Shown: in pieces, positions 40,356-49,167 of the stretch
How the letters are laid out: each line of letters starts with the position of its first letter
Numbering within the stretch: position 1 is the stretch's first letter
From: Foliimonas ilicis
GTDB lineage: Bacteria > Pseudomonadota > Alphaproteobacteria > Rhizobiales > Rhizobiaceae
Direction of reading: 5' to 3'
DNA: 64,000 bases
Assembly (NCBI RefSeq): GCF_039939195.1
Contig: NZ_JBDUUH010000002.1
Coordinates: forward strand, 310,001 to 374,000
Notes under the pieces: generated by a model
Databases searched by the model: none
Told to the model about the DNA's origin: nothing
Seen by the model: the letters and a program-made list of their open reading frames with translations, nothing else
Program-made: the position numbers and the translations under genes

Positions 40356-40823
40356 ATGAGCCTGGAATCCGTACGCGCATTTTTCGCCGCACATGCACCC
40401 GACATCGAGGTCGTAGTCACCGAGGCAAGTTCGGCCACGGTAGCTCTGGCTGCCGAAGCGCATGGTGTGGAACCTGCCCAGATCGCCAAGACGATCTGCC
40501 TTCGGGCAGGCGAACAGACGATGCTGATCGTCACGCGCGGCGATGCGCGGCTGGACAACAGGAAGTTCAAGGACAGGTTCGGCGCTAAGGCGCGGATGCT
40601 CGACGCCGAGCAGGTCGTTTCCCTGACAAGCCATCCTGTCGGCGGCGTCTGCCCTTTCGGGCTGGCAACTGCCCTGCCCGTCTATTGCGACGTTTCATTG
40701 CAGGAGTTTGCGGAGGTCGTGCCGGCGGCGGGCGCCACGAATGCGGCCGTGCATATTAGTCCGGCACGTATGGCGGAACTCGTTTCCGCCGAGTGGGTGG
40801 ATGTCTGCCAGTCGGTTGCTTGA
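40356..40823 (+). CDS. YbaK/ProX-type aminoacyl-tRNA deacylase
   Basis: A 155-residue protein with the YbaK fold. The residues VEPAQIAKTICLRAGEQTML include the conserved active-site lysine, followed by LTSHPVGGVCPFGL. Family members hydrolyse mischarged Cys-tRNA-Pro or Ala-tRNA-Pro. It is free-standing, with no synthetase domain. It starts at ATG 40356 after a plain upstream region. Confidence 0.86.
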   Translation: MSLESVRAFFAAHAPDIEVVVTEASSATVALAAEAHGVEPAQIAKTICLRAGEQTMLIVTRGDARLDNRKFKDRFGAKARMLDAEQVVSLTSHPVGGVCPFGLATALPVYCDVSLQEFAEVVPAAGATNAAVHISPARMAELVSAEWVDVCQSVA

Positions 40824-40829
40824 CACGCT

Positions 40830-40919
40830 TTAGAAAATCATCAGCCCGTAAGCGAGCATAGCGTTGATGCCGACGATGATCAGCGAATAGGAAACGGCGC
40901 TTTTCTCTAAATCTGACAT
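40830..40919 (-). CDS. 29-residue single-helix membrane microprotein
   Basis: A very short gene. It has a full consensus Shine-Dalgarno (AAGGAGGT) 5 nt before its ATG. The product starts MSDLEKSAVSY and ends in a hydrophobic helix SLIIVGINAMLAYGLMIF. The charged N-terminus and single helix fit a small inner-membrane peptide. I do not recognise it. It is convergent with the YbaK-like gene. The ribosome-binding site is the main evidence that it is real. Confidence 0.6.
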   Translation of the reverse strand: MSDLEKSAVSYSLIIVGINAMLAYGLMIF

Positions 40920-41108
40920 TTTCGACCTCCTTTTCTCGCGATTTGTTTCCAAGCGTAACAGTTCGAGATTCATGCCGCAACCTTTGGGCGCGAATGAGTG
41001 CCGATTGCTGCTTGGCCGCCAGTGGGGCAAGTGCGGTGACCTCACACGGCTGCTTGTGGAACCGAACTCCACCATTGCCGTTTCCAGTCCAGCAATCTGG
41101 AGGCAGTC

Positions 41109-41348
41109 ATGGCAGTTACCTACACGATCGTCGAACATGATGGCGGCTGGGCCTATAAGGTCGGGGACGTCTTTTCCGAAACCTTCCCTGACAAGACATC
41201 TGCGACCAAGGCTGCAGAAAACGCGGCAGCAGAGCAACGCGTTGCCGGATCTACCGACGGCATCGTTTATCAGCACGCGTCCGGCGAATGGCATGAGGAA
41301 GTGGCCGATGGCCATGACCGCCCGGAAACGACGGTGAAGGACGACTGA
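41109..41348 (+). CDS. DUF2188 protein
   Basis: A 79-residue protein with the family pattern TYTIVEHDGGWAYKVGDVFS and an Ala-rich helix, then TDGIVYQHASGEWHEE. GGAGG precedes the ATG. DUF2188 proteins are small, widely distributed and uncharacterised, often stress-induced in Rhizobiales (recalled). It is followed after one base by a DUF982 gene, so they are co-transcribed. Confidence 0.78.
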   Translation: MAVTYTIVEHDGGWAYKVGDVFSETFPDKTSATKAAENAAAEQRVAGSTDGIVYQHASGEWHEEVADGHDRPETTVKDD

Positions 41349-41349
41349 G

Positions 41350-41616
41350 ATGGAGGCCGACATCAAACCTTTCGACAATCCTGTGAAGGTCGAACTTGGG
41401 CCAATCGGAAGTCATCGCATGGTCAAATCAACGAAAGAAGCCGCCGAGTGTCTTCTGACGGATTGGCCGCTAAACCGTGGCCCGCGTCATGGCGAAGCGC
41501 TCGATGCCTGCCTGAAGGTTCTGGATGGCCATCGCTCGACGTCAGACGCACGCGACGCCTTCATCGAAGCGGCAAAGGAATCCGAGATTCTTGCCCCGGA
41601 TCAGGATTTGCACTGA
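41350..41616 (+). CDS. DUF982 protein
   Basis: An 88-residue protein. The segments STKEAAECLLTDWP and GEALDACLKVLDGHRSTSDAR are the hallmark of DUF982, a rhizobial family of small proteins with no known role. It is the second gene of a two-gene unit. It is convergent with the merR gene, with 7 bp between the stop codons. Confidence 0.82.
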   Translation: MEADIKPFDNPVKVELGPIGSHRMVKSTKEAAECLLTDWPLNRGPRHGEALDACLKVLDGHRSTSDARDAFIEAAKESEILAPDQDLH

Positions 41617-41623
41617 GCTTTGA

Positions 41624-42172
41624 TTAGCGGACCTGATCGAGAAGGCGTTTGCATTCGAGGAGGTCGAACAGCGCCTCCTGAAGCAATGCGCGATTGTCTC
41701 TGGAAAGCTTTCCCGCATCCGCCTGCACAGGGCCGTCTTCTTCCAGCTTGCCAAGACCAAAGAAACGCCTGCTCGGTTTTACCTTGGGCTCACCGACCAG
41801 CATTTCGTCGTCGCCGCCACGCGAGGGCGAAGCCGATGGCGTGACGAGCGATGCGGCTTCGGCCTGCTTGCGCTGCGTGATCGCCTCCATGGCAGAGAGA
41901 TCGCCATTGCCGATCGCCACCAGAAACTGGTTGCCATTGTCGCGAAGAAGCTTCTGCACACCCTTGATCGTATAGCCCTGCTCATAGAGCATGTGGCGGA
42001 TGCCCTTGATGAGATCGATGTCCTGCGGGCGGTAATAACGCCTGCCGCCACCGCGTTTCATCGGCTTGATCTGGGTGAAGCGCGTTTCCCAGAAACGCAA
42101 GACGTGCTGGGGCAGATCGAGGTCTTCGGCGACCTCACTGATGGTTCTGAATGCGTCGGGGCTCTTGTCCAT
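41624..42172 (-). CDS. MerR-family transcriptional regulator
   Basis: A 182-residue protein. Residues 8-75 form a MerR winged helix (RTISEVAEDLDLPQHVLRFWE then GGRRYYRPQDIDLIKGI and GYTIKGVQKLL). The rest is variable and lacks effector-binding cysteines. This protein accompanies ihfA-fabH-plsX in Rhizobiales, where its targets are unknown. It lies downstream of ihfA on the same strand. Confidence 0.88.
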   Translation of the reverse strand: MDKSPDAFRTISEVAEDLDLPQHVLRFWETRFTQIKPMKRGGGRRYYRPQDIDLIKGIRHMLYEQGYTIKGVQKLLRDNGNQFLVAIGNGDLSAMEAITQRKQAEAASLVTPSASPSRGGDDEMLVGEPKVKPSRRFFGLGKLEEDGPVQADAGKLSRDNRALLQEALFDLLECKRLLDQVR

Positions 42173-42301
42173 GGCAGAAACTTCCGCTCTCTTGAACCGA
42201 TTCGCCCTTGATTTCAGCGGTTTATCGCCTGAGTTTCAAGCCAAACGGCAATTCGTGCGATGTTATCAACCGCTTCTGTGGCTCAAAAGGCCGTAGGACC
42301 G

Positions 42302-42625
42302 CTATTTGCTGCCCTTGGTCTTGCCGCCCTGATGGGCTCTCAGAATGCGGCTCTTGAGCACGTTCGATGCCTTGAAGGTCATGACGCGGCGCGGCAGGAT
42401 CGGCACTTCTTCGCCGGTCTTGGGATTGCGGCCGATGCGCTCGTTCTTGTCGCGCACATGGAATGTCGCGAAAGACGAAAGCTTGACGGTTTCGCCGCGT
42501 ACGATGGCTTCGCAAATCTCGTCGAGTACGGTTTCAACCAGTTCCGCCGATTCCGTTCGCGACAGCCCCACCTTTCGATAGACAGCCTCCGCTAGGTCGG
42601 CGCGCGTAAGTGTCTTTCCCCCCAT
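42302..42625 (-). CDS. ihfA: Integration host factor subunit alpha
   Basis: A 107-residue DNA-bending protein. It opens with KTLTRADLAEAVYRKVGLSR and contains VKLSSFATFHVRDKNERIGRNPKTGEE, the beta-arm that inserts into the minor groove. The terminal part is lysine-rich. IHF also assists many phage integrases, so it is relevant to the nearby element, though this is only an inference. A possible promoter lies 50-80 bp upstream. Confidence 0.95.
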   Translation of the reverse strand: MGGKTLTRADLAEAVYRKVGLSRTESAELVETVLDEICEAIVRGETVKLSSFATFHVRDKNERIGRNPKTGEEVPILPRRVMTFKASNVLKSRILRAHQGGKTKGSK

Positions 42626-42673
42626 GCGACGTCAACCATCCCTCAAAACAAGAATTTCTTTTGCAACGACGAG

Positions 42674-42702
42674 ACGTTAGGGAATTGTACAAGCGCGGTC
42701 AA
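42674..42702 (-). promoter_or_regulatory. Possible promoter of ihfA
   Basis: On the minus strand TTGACC and TAACGT are 17 nt apart, about 50 nt upstream of the ihfA ATG. The -10 match is moderate. Confidence 0.4.
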
Positions 42703-42836
42703 GGGCTTAGCGACTACTGCATCGGCCCGAGAATCGGAATCGATTGAGGTAAGCACGACGCGGCAGATTCAATTGCCAGAGCGTCCTTTATGCGTCTGAA
42801 AAGACGCACGGCGCTCTGGTGGCGTATGTGCTTAAA

Positions 42837-43808
42837 CTACCAGCGCAGCAGCACCGCACCCCAGGTGAATCCGCCGCCCATCGCTTCGAGAAGAACCAGG
42901 TCGCCCTTCTTGATACGGCCATCCGCAACCGCGACGGAAAGCGCCAGCGGAACCGATGCCGCGGACGTATTTCCATGCAGATTGACGGTCACGACGACTT
43001 TCTCGTCGGCAATGCCCAGTTTCTTCGCAGAAGCGTCGATAATGCGCTTGTTGGCCTGATGCGGCACGAACCAGTCGAGATCCTCGGCGGTGATGTTGGC
43101 CTCCGCGAAGGTCGCCTCGACCACGTCGGTAATCATGCCTACGGCATGCTTGAAGACCTCGCGGCCTTCCATGCGCAACACGCCGACCGTACCGGTCGTC
43201 GAAGGGCCGCCGTCGACATAGAGCTTGTCCTTGTGCACGCCATCGGAACGCAGGGCAGCGCCCAGAACGCCGCGATCGGCAATCGTGCCCTCGCCTTCCT
43301 GCGCTTCCAGAACGATCGCGCCGGCACCATCGCCGAACAGGACGCAGGTCGAGCGGTCCTTCCAGTCGAGAATGCGCGAGAAGGTTTCCGATCCGATGAC
43401 CAGCACGCGCTTGGCCATGCCGCCGCGAATATAGAGGTCGCCGGTCGTCACCGCATAGACGAAGCCGCTGCACACCGCCTGCATGTCGAATGCGAAGCCG
43501 TGATGCATGCCGAGCCGGTTCTGGATTTCGACAGCGGTCGCGGGAAAGGTGTTGTTGGGCGTCGATGTCGCAAGCACGATCAGGTCGATATCGGCAGGCG
43601 TCAGGCCGGATGCATCGAGCGCGGCGCGCGCTGCGGCTTCACCCAGGGATGCCGTCGTCTCATCATCGGAGGCGATGTAACGCTGGCGAATGCCGGTGCG
43701 CTGGGCGATCCATTCGTCGGAGGTTTCCAGAACGCCTTCGAGATCGGTATTCTTCATGAGGCGGCGCGGCAGGGCGGATCCTATGCCACGCACAACTGAT
43801 CTGATCAT
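42837..43808 (-). CDS. fabH: Beta-ketoacyl-ACP synthase III
   Basis: A 323-residue condensing enzyme that starts fatty-acid synthesis by joining acetyl-CoA and malonyl-ACP. The active cysteine is C113 in MQAVCSGFVYA; the histidine is in WFVPHQANKR and the asparagine in VNLHGNTSAAS. It lies 8 bp downstream of plsX, forming the usual plsX-fabH pair. The motifs and length are complete. Confidence 0.96.
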   Translation of the reverse strand: MIRSVVRGIGSALPRRLMKNTDLEGVLETSDEWIAQRTGIRQRYIASDDETTASLGEAAARAALDASGLTPADIDLIVLATSTPNNTFPATAVEIQNRLGMHHGFAFDMQAVCSGFVYAVTTGDLYIRGGMAKRVLVIGSETFSRILDWKDRSTCVLFGDGAGAIVLEAQEGEGTIADRGVLGAALRSDGVHKDKLYVDGGPSTTGTVGVLRMEGREVFKHAVGMITDVVEATFAEANITAEDLDWFVPHQANKRIIDASAKKLGIADEKVVVTVNLHGNTSAASVPLALSVAVADGRIKKGDLVLLEAMGGGFTWGAVLLRW

Positions 43809-43816
43809 TTCGAGCC

Positions 43817-44884
43817 CTATTCCTTGCCGCCGTCTACCGGATCGACTGATTTTTCCGCAGCTTTCATATTCTGCGCATGAAACTTTTCCAGATCGGCGTT
43901 GATGCGATCCAGAAGCCCGTTTCGAACCATGTCGTAACCAAGCTCGATGGCCGCGGCTACGCCCTCGTCATCCGCACCGCCATGACTTTTGACGACGATT
44001 CCGTTCAAACCAAGGAATACGCCGCCATTGGCCCGGCGCACATCCATTTTTTCTTTCAGCCGCTCGAACGCGCCCCTGGCGAACATGTAGCCGATCTTGG
44101 CCATCAGGGTCCGGCTCATCGCGGCGCGCAGATAGCCTGCGATCTGCCGCACGGTGCCTTCGGCCGTCTTCAGCGCGATATTGCCGGCAAAGCCTTCCGT
44201 CACGACGACATCGACCGTGCCCTTGCCGATATCGTCGCCTTCTACAAAACCGCGATAATCCATCGAAGGCAGGTTCGCTTCGCGCAGCATGCGGCCCGCA
44301 TCCTTGACCTCTTCCTGGCCCTTGATCTCCTCAACACCGACATTCAGCAGCCCGACTGTCGGCCGATCCGTGCCAAGCAGCGCCCGCGCCATTGCCGTTC
44401 CCAGAATGGCGTAGTCGATCAGTTGCTGCGCATCCGCGCCGATCGTCGCGCCGACATCCAGCACGACGCTTTCGCCGCGCACTGTCGGCCAAAGTGCGGC
44501 AATCGCCGGGCGTTCGATGTTTGCCATGGTGCGCAGGCAGAATTTCGACATCGCCATCAGCGCGCCGGTGTTACCGGCGGAGATGCAGGCATCGGCACGG
44601 CCGTCCTTGACCGCTTCGATCGCCTGCCACATCGAGGATTTGCCGCGTCCATGGCGCAGTGCCTGGCTCGGCTTTTCTTCCATGCCGACGGAAACTTCCG
44701 AATGGAAAAACTCGGTTATCGCCGCCAGATTCTTGTGCTTTTCAAGCTCGGGGCGAACCGCCGCTTCCTGACCGAACAGGAGAAACCTTACATCGCTGCG
44801 TCTGGTCGCGACCCTGGCAAGCGCCGGAACAATCACGCTTGGCCCGTGATCGCCGCCCATGGCATCGATGGAAATTCTGATCAC
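43817..44884 (-). CDS. plsX: Phosphate acyltransferase PlsX
   Basis: A 355-residue enzyme that makes acyl-phosphate from acyl-ACP for phospholipid synthesis. I chose the GTG at 44884, giving VIRISIDAMGGDHGPSVIVP, the standard PlsX N-terminus; a longer frame starting at 45022 adds 46 atypical residues. Other family segments are FCLRTMANIERPAIAALWPT and VVTEGFAGNIALKTAEG. A C-terminal extension of about 20 residues is specific to Brucellaceae-like proteins. Confidence 0.94.
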   Translation of the reverse strand: MIRISIDAMGGDHGPSVIVPALARVATRRSDVRFLLFGQEAAVRPELEKHKNLAAITEFFHSEVSVGMEEKPSQALRHGRGKSSMWQAIEAVKDGRADACISAGNTGALMAMSKFCLRTMANIERPAIAALWPTVRGESVVLDVGATIGADAQQLIDYAILGTAMARALLGTDRPTVGLLNVGVEEIKGQEEVKDAGRMLREANLPSMDYRGFVEGDDIGKGTVDVVVTEGFAGNIALKTAEGTVRQIAGYLRAAMSRTLMAKIGYMFARGAFERLKEKMDVRRANGGVFLGLNGIVVKSHGGADDEGVAAAIELGYDMVRNGLLDRINADLEKFHAQNMKAAEKSVDPVDGGKE

Positions 44885-44982
44885 GCGCGATTCATCTCTA
44901 TTAAAATGGTTTGCTGCAACGCCGGGAAAATAGCGTTTTTGGGTCTTCGCACAACTGCGATTTAGAAAAACACCAATTGTTT

Positions 44983-45540
44983 TCAGGATTTTTGCGTCAA
45001 ACGGCGTAGCTTTTCCTGCCAATCCTGCCTCGGCTTGGCAATTTCCTCGGCTTCGCCTTCCGGTCCGGCAGGCAGTCCGGACTTGCGCGGATAGGGATCG
45101 ATGCCCAGGCCAAAAAACTCTTCCGCCAGCGCGCCGACATCCAGCGTATCGCCGGCGAAGGTTTCAGGGCTGTCAGGACCGTCAAAATCCAGAAGGATTT
45201 CGCCGCCGCCCTCGAAACCAGACCTTCCGAGCTTTGAATCTTCGGGCAGAAAAATCCCGGAAACCTTTTCTTTTACAGTGGCTTGCAACGGCTCCAGCGT
45301 GGCGATGCATGCTTGCGTGATCGCGCCCTGCACGGTGCCGCTCACACGAACGCCGTTGCGCTTCCAGGCTGTCACCACCAAATCCGCACGGTAGTTTTCA
45401 ACCGAAAGCAGGCCGTGCGCTTCAGCAAGTTCCGCCCTCTGGCTTTCATCGGCCACGATCTTTACCGGCAGGCCGCTTTTCGGCAGTCGCGCCACATTGA
45501 CGACGAAGGAAACGGGGCTTCGAGTTTCATTGTTGTTCAT
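44983..45540 (-). CDS. DUF177 / YceD family protein
   Basis: A 185-residue protein. The conserved DUF177 features are VSGTVQGAITQACIATLEPLQ (including the single conserved cysteine) and the DVGALAEEFFGLGIDPYPRK segment. Members are linked to rRNA (23S) metabolism in other bacteria and usually lie near rpmF-plsX. The ATG at 45540 has a GGGAGG site; a TTG at 45561 would add seven residues. It precedes plsX by about 100 bp and is preceded by the cytochrome bc1 chaperone gene. Confidence 0.85.
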   Translation of the reverse strand: MNNNETRSPVSFVVNVARLPKSGLPVKIVADESQRAELAEAHGLLSVENYRADLVVTAWKRNGVRVSGTVQGAITQACIATLEPLQATVKEKVSGIFLPEDSKLGRSGFEGGGEILLDFDGPDSPETFAGDTLDVGALAEEFFGLGIDPYPRKSGLPAGPEGEAEEIAKPRQDWQEKLRRLTQKS

Positions 45541-45557
45541 GACTGCATTTCCTCCCT

Positions 45558-46103
45558 TCAAACGCCCGAAAGGTCCGGAAAACGGATTTTTCCGGCCTCG
45601 ATTTCACTTACATCCTGCGCCAGAAGCGCCTTTTCCGCTTCTATAACATAGGCTGCGAGGTCAACCGATTCTGGCCATTCATCTTTCGAATCGGGCCGGA
45701 TATTGCGGCTGAGGGCAGCCGCCAGCGCTTCGCTGTCGTCGCGCTCCAGCGCATCGGCATAGGCTGCGGTCCGTCCATAAAACATGCGGCCGAATTTCTT
45801 CATGCGCTTGGGCACGCCCATATCGCCAATACCCAGTTCGCGCAGTGAATGTTCGACATCGGAAAAGAACTCGTCGATCAGGATCTGCGCGATCTCGCGG
45901 CGCGGTCCCGTTTCATCGCGCATGCGGTGCTGAAACAGGAACATATGCAGCGCAATCATCTCAAAGCGTCCAAGCGGCGTATCGGGCGCATTCCAGTTCG
46001 AATAAAGGACTGGCTGCCGCGCGGCTGCCACGATTTCAGCGTAGAGCGCATTCGTAATAGAACGATTGATCCGGCTTTTGCTGCCGAAAAGTCGTCGAAA
46101 CAT
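45558..46103 (-). CDS. Ubiquinol-cytochrome c chaperone (CBP3-like)
   Basis: A 181-residue protein resembling mitochondrial CBP3/UQCC1. Segments include LYAEIVAAARQPVLYSNWNA, MIALHMFLFQHRM and LRELGIGDMGVPKRMKKFG. It is thought to help assemble cytochrome b of complex III. The ATG at 46103 begins MFRRLFGSKS; the longer frame would add an implausible 37-residue leader. It is divergent from bamE. Confidence 0.87.
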   Translation of the reverse strand: MFRRLFGSKSRINRSITNALYAEIVAAARQPVLYSNWNAPDTPLGRFEMIALHMFLFQHRMRDETGPRREIAQILIDEFFSDVEHSLRELGIGDMGVPKRMKKFGRMFYGRTAAYADALERDDSEALAAALSRNIRPDSKDEWPESVDLAAYVIEAEKALLAQDVSEIEAGKIRFPDLSGV

Positions 46104-46223
46104 GGTGAGGGGGCCTCTCCGGGACGTGTTTGGGCGCCGTTTACAGGGCGGTGTGTTGCATCGTAGCGCAAGCTGGTTTACCCGTTTTGCGGCTCCGCGC
46201 AAGGTGGAGCGCAAATAGCTTTG

Positions 46224-46760
46224 ATGGAGTTGTTGTTGGACTCGCTGAATTTCAAGACCGTTTTTTCGCTGAAGTCTGCGACCGCCATGTCAGTCCTCGT
46301 GGCTGCTCTGGGGCTCTCGGCCTGCAATTCCGCCGATACGCTGGGAAACATAACCCCCGGCGAAACGATAACCCAAGGCTATGTCATCGATCAGGATGCC
46401 ATCGATTCCGTGCCGGTAGGTTCCAGCCGCGAGCAGGTTCTCCTGTCGCTCGGCTCTCCTTCGACAACGGCGACATTCGACAATGAGGTATTCTACTACA
46501 TCTCGCAGACCCGCCGCCGCTCGGTCGCCTTCGCCAATGCGCGCCTCGTGGACCAGCGCGTTCTCGCCGTCTATTTCGGCGACGATGGCCGCGTGAACAA
46601 CATCGCGCATTACGGCAAGCAGGACGGCAAAGTCTTCGACTTCATTTCCCGCACGACGCCGACCGGCGGCAAGGACCAGACCTTCATCGGCCAGCTTATT
46701 TCTGGCGCAGGCGCAACGCCGAGCCTGCCGGGCGCTGGTGCAGGCGCACCTACGCGCTAA
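46224..46760 (+). CDS. bamE: BamE-like outer-membrane lipoprotein (SmpA/OmlA)
   Basis: A 178-residue lipoprotein. The N-terminal signal ends in a lipobox LGLSAC. The mature domain shows QGYVIDQDAIDSVPVGSSREQVLLSLGSPS and VFYYISQTRRRS, the SmpA/OmlA fold that belongs to the BAM complex. The tail is rich in Gly, Ala and Pro. Possible starts are the ATG at 46224 and an earlier TTG. It is followed by a bidirectional terminator. Confidence 0.86.
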   Translation: MELLLDSLNFKTVFSLKSATAMSVLVAALGLSACNSADTLGNITPGETITQGYVIDQDAIDSVPVGSSREQVLLSLGSPSTTATFDNEVFYYISQTRRRSVAFANARLVDQRVLAVYFGDDGRVNNIAHYGKQDGKVFDFISRTTPTGGKDQTFIGQLISGAGATPSLPGAGAGAPTR

Positions 46761-46782
46761 CCGAACAAACTTCTGCTCAAAC

Positions 46783-46812
46783 AAAAACCGCGGGAAAATC
46801 CCGCGGTTTTTT
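46783..46812. terminator. Bidirectional terminator between bamE and hppA
   Basis: CCGCGGG / CCCGCGG form the stem with a 5-nt loop, flanked by A-run and T-run on both sides. It serves both convergent genes. Confidence 0.9.
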
Positions 46813-46831
46813 ATTGCGTTGAGGTCAGCGC

Positions 46832-48985
46832 TTAGTGCGCCAGCACGGCCAGCAGCAGCAAGGCCACGATGTTCGTGATCTTGATTGCCGGATTGACGGC
46901 GGGGCCAGCGGTATCCTTGTACGGATCGCCGACCGTATCGCCGGTCACGGAGGCCTTGTGTGCTTCCGAACCCTTGAGGTGCTTCACGCCATCCTTGTCG
47001 GTAAAGCCGTCTTCGAACGACTTCTTGGCATTGTCCCAAGCACCGCCGCCCGAGGTCATCGAGATTGCGACGAACAGGCCGTTGACGATGACACCGAGCA
47101 ACGAAGCGCCGAGGGCTGCGAATGCTGACGCCTTGGAGCCGGAGATCAGCAACACGCCGAAATAGACGACGAGCGGCGCCAGAACCGGCAGCAGCGACGG
47201 AATGATCATTTCCTTGATCGCCGCCTTGGTCAGCAGATCGACGGCACGTGCATAGTTGGGCTTGGAGGTGCCCTGCATGATGCCCGGATCCTCACGGAAC
47301 TGGCGACGCACTTCCTCGACGATCGAGCCTGCAGCACGGCCAACAGCCGTCATCGCGATGCCGCCGAACAAATAGGGAATCATGCCGCCGAAGATCAGGC
47401 CCGCAACCACATACGGGTTGGAAAGATCGAACGACACCGTGCCTATATCCTTGAAATACGGATAAAGGGTCGATCCCGCCTCATTCGCCCGCGCCGTAAA
47501 GTACTGCAGATCGTAGCTGTAGGCCGCAAACAGCACCAATGCACCCAGACCGGCAGAACCGATCGCGTAGCCCTTGGTGACGGCCTTGGTGGTGTTGCCG
47601 ACCGCATCGAGCGCATCGGTGGACTGGCGGACTTCCTTGGGCAGGCCAGCCATTTCAGCGATACCGCCCGCATTGTCCGTCACCGGGCCGAATGCGTCGA
47701 GCGCGACGATCATGCCGGCAAGGCCGAGCATCGTCGTGACCGCGATTGCCGTGCCGAAAAGGCCTGCAAGCTGGAAGGTCGAGATGATGCCGCCAACAAT
47801 GACCATTGCCGGAAGCGCCGTCGATTCCAGCGAGACGGCAAGGCCCTGGATGACATTGGTGCCGTGGCCGGTGACGGATGCCTGCGCGATCGAATTGACC
47901 GGGCGCTTGTCCGTGCCGGTGTAGTATTCGGTGATGACGACGATCAGGCCCGTCACGATGAGGCCGATCAGACCGCAGATGAACAGGTTTGTGCCGGTGA
48001 TGACGACGCCGCCGCCAGTACCGATTTCACCCCAGCCGATGGTCAGCGACGTGGCAACAGCAAGGCCAATGATGGAGAGCAGGCCCGTCACGATCAGGCC
48101 CTTGTAGAGCGCGCCCATGATCGAGCCATTGGAGCCCAGCTTGACGAAGAAGGTGCCGACGATCGAGGTGATGATACATGCACCGCAAATGGCCAGCGGA
48201 TAGAGCATCACGCTGCCCAGAATGGCCGATCCGCCAAAGAAGATCGCGCCCAGAACCATCGTGGCAACCACAGTCACCGCATAGGTTTCGAAAAGGTCGG
48301 CTGCCATGCCTGCGCAATCGCCGACATTGTCGCCCACATTGTCGGCAATCGTTGCCGGGTTGCGTGGATCGTCCTCGGGAATTCCCGCCTCGACCTTGCC
48401 GACCAGATCGCCGCCGACATCGGCGCCCTTGGTGAAGATGCCGCCGCCGAGACGCGCGAAGATCGAAATCAGCGATGCGCCGAAGCCCAGCGAAACCAGC
48501 GCATCGATGACCACGCGGTCATCCGGCGCGTGGCCAAGGAAGGAAACGAGCACGAGGTAATAGATCGCAACGCCCAGCAGAGCGAGGCCCGCGACCAGCA
48601 TTCCGGTGATCGCGCCGGATTTGAACGCGATATCCAGACCGGCTGCGAGGCTGTTCGATGCGGCCTGCGCGGTGCGTACGTTTGCGCGCACGGACACATG
48701 CATGCCGATGAAACCGGCCACGCCCGAAAGCACCGCGCCGATCAGGAAGCCGATTGCCGCCGTTCCCGACAACAGCCACCAGGCGAGAAGGAAAACGACC
48801 ACGCCGACGATGGCGATGGTTGTGTACTGACGAGAAAGGTAGGCCTGCGCTCCTTCACGGATGGCCGCTGAAATTTCCTGCATGCGTGCAGTGCCCTGGT
48901 CGGCAGCAAGTACCGACTGAGTCGCCCATATGGCGTAAAGGACAGAGAGCAGGCCGCAGGCGATGACGACGTAAAGCATGGTCAT
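46832..48985 (-). CDS. hppA: Membrane-bound proton-pumping pyrophosphatase (K+-independent type)
   Basis: A 717-residue protein with about 16 membrane helices. The pyrophosphate-binding loops are DVGGDLVGKVEAGIPEDDPRNPATIADNVG-like (acidic clusters near residues 190-230) and TDNAGGIAEM. The segment GNTTKAVTKGYAIGSAGLG has a lysine where K+-dependent enzymes have alanine, so this is the K+-independent H+-pumping type. It couples PPi hydrolysis to proton export. Start with AAGGGAAG upstream. It is convergent with bamE. Confidence 0.96.
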   Translation of the reverse strand: MTMLYVVIACGLLSVLYAIWATQSVLAADQGTARMQEISAAIREGAQAYLSRQYTTIAIVGVVVFLLAWWLLSGTAAIGFLIGAVLSGVAGFIGMHVSVRANVRTAQAASNSLAAGLDIAFKSGAITGMLVAGLALLGVAIYYLVLVSFLGHAPDDRVVIDALVSLGFGASLISIFARLGGGIFTKGADVGGDLVGKVEAGIPEDDPRNPATIADNVGDNVGDCAGMAADLFETYAVTVVATMVLGAIFFGGSAILGSVMLYPLAICGACIITSIVGTFFVKLGSNGSIMGALYKGLIVTGLLSIIGLAVATSLTIGWGEIGTGGGVVITGTNLFICGLIGLIVTGLIVVITEYYTGTDKRPVNSIAQASVTGHGTNVIQGLAVSLESTALPAMVIVGGIISTFQLAGLFGTAIAVTTMLGLAGMIVALDAFGPVTDNAGGIAEMAGLPKEVRQSTDALDAVGNTTKAVTKGYAIGSAGLGALVLFAAYSYDLQYFTARANEAGSTLYPYFKDIGTVSFDLSNPYVVAGLIFGGMIPYLFGGIAMTAVGRAAGSIVEEVRRQFREDPGIMQGTSKPNYARAVDLLTKAAIKEMIIPSLLPVLAPLVVYFGVLLISGSKASAFAALGASLLGVIVNGLFVAISMTSGGGAWDNAKKSFEDGFTDKDGVKHLKGSEAHKASVTGDTVGDPYKDTAGPAVNPAIKITNIVALLLLAVLAH

Positions 48986-49167
48986 TGCCGATTTCTTCCC
49001 TTGATTTTGTCCGGAATTCCCCTCCCCGGACGTTGGACTTTACCGGCAGTCTCGAGAGTTCGAATTCCGGTCAGTCATACTGTCCGAAACCGAATCGGCG
49101 TCGTCAAGGTGTTGTTGAGTTTCGGCCGTCTTTTCGACACTTTTGGATTACGCAAGGTCCGGTTGCG

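Noticed and set aside
47864..48871. 335-residue plus-strand frame opposite hppA
   Set aside because: It is antisense to the pyrophosphatase gene and has unnatural Asp/Ala/Arg/His composition.
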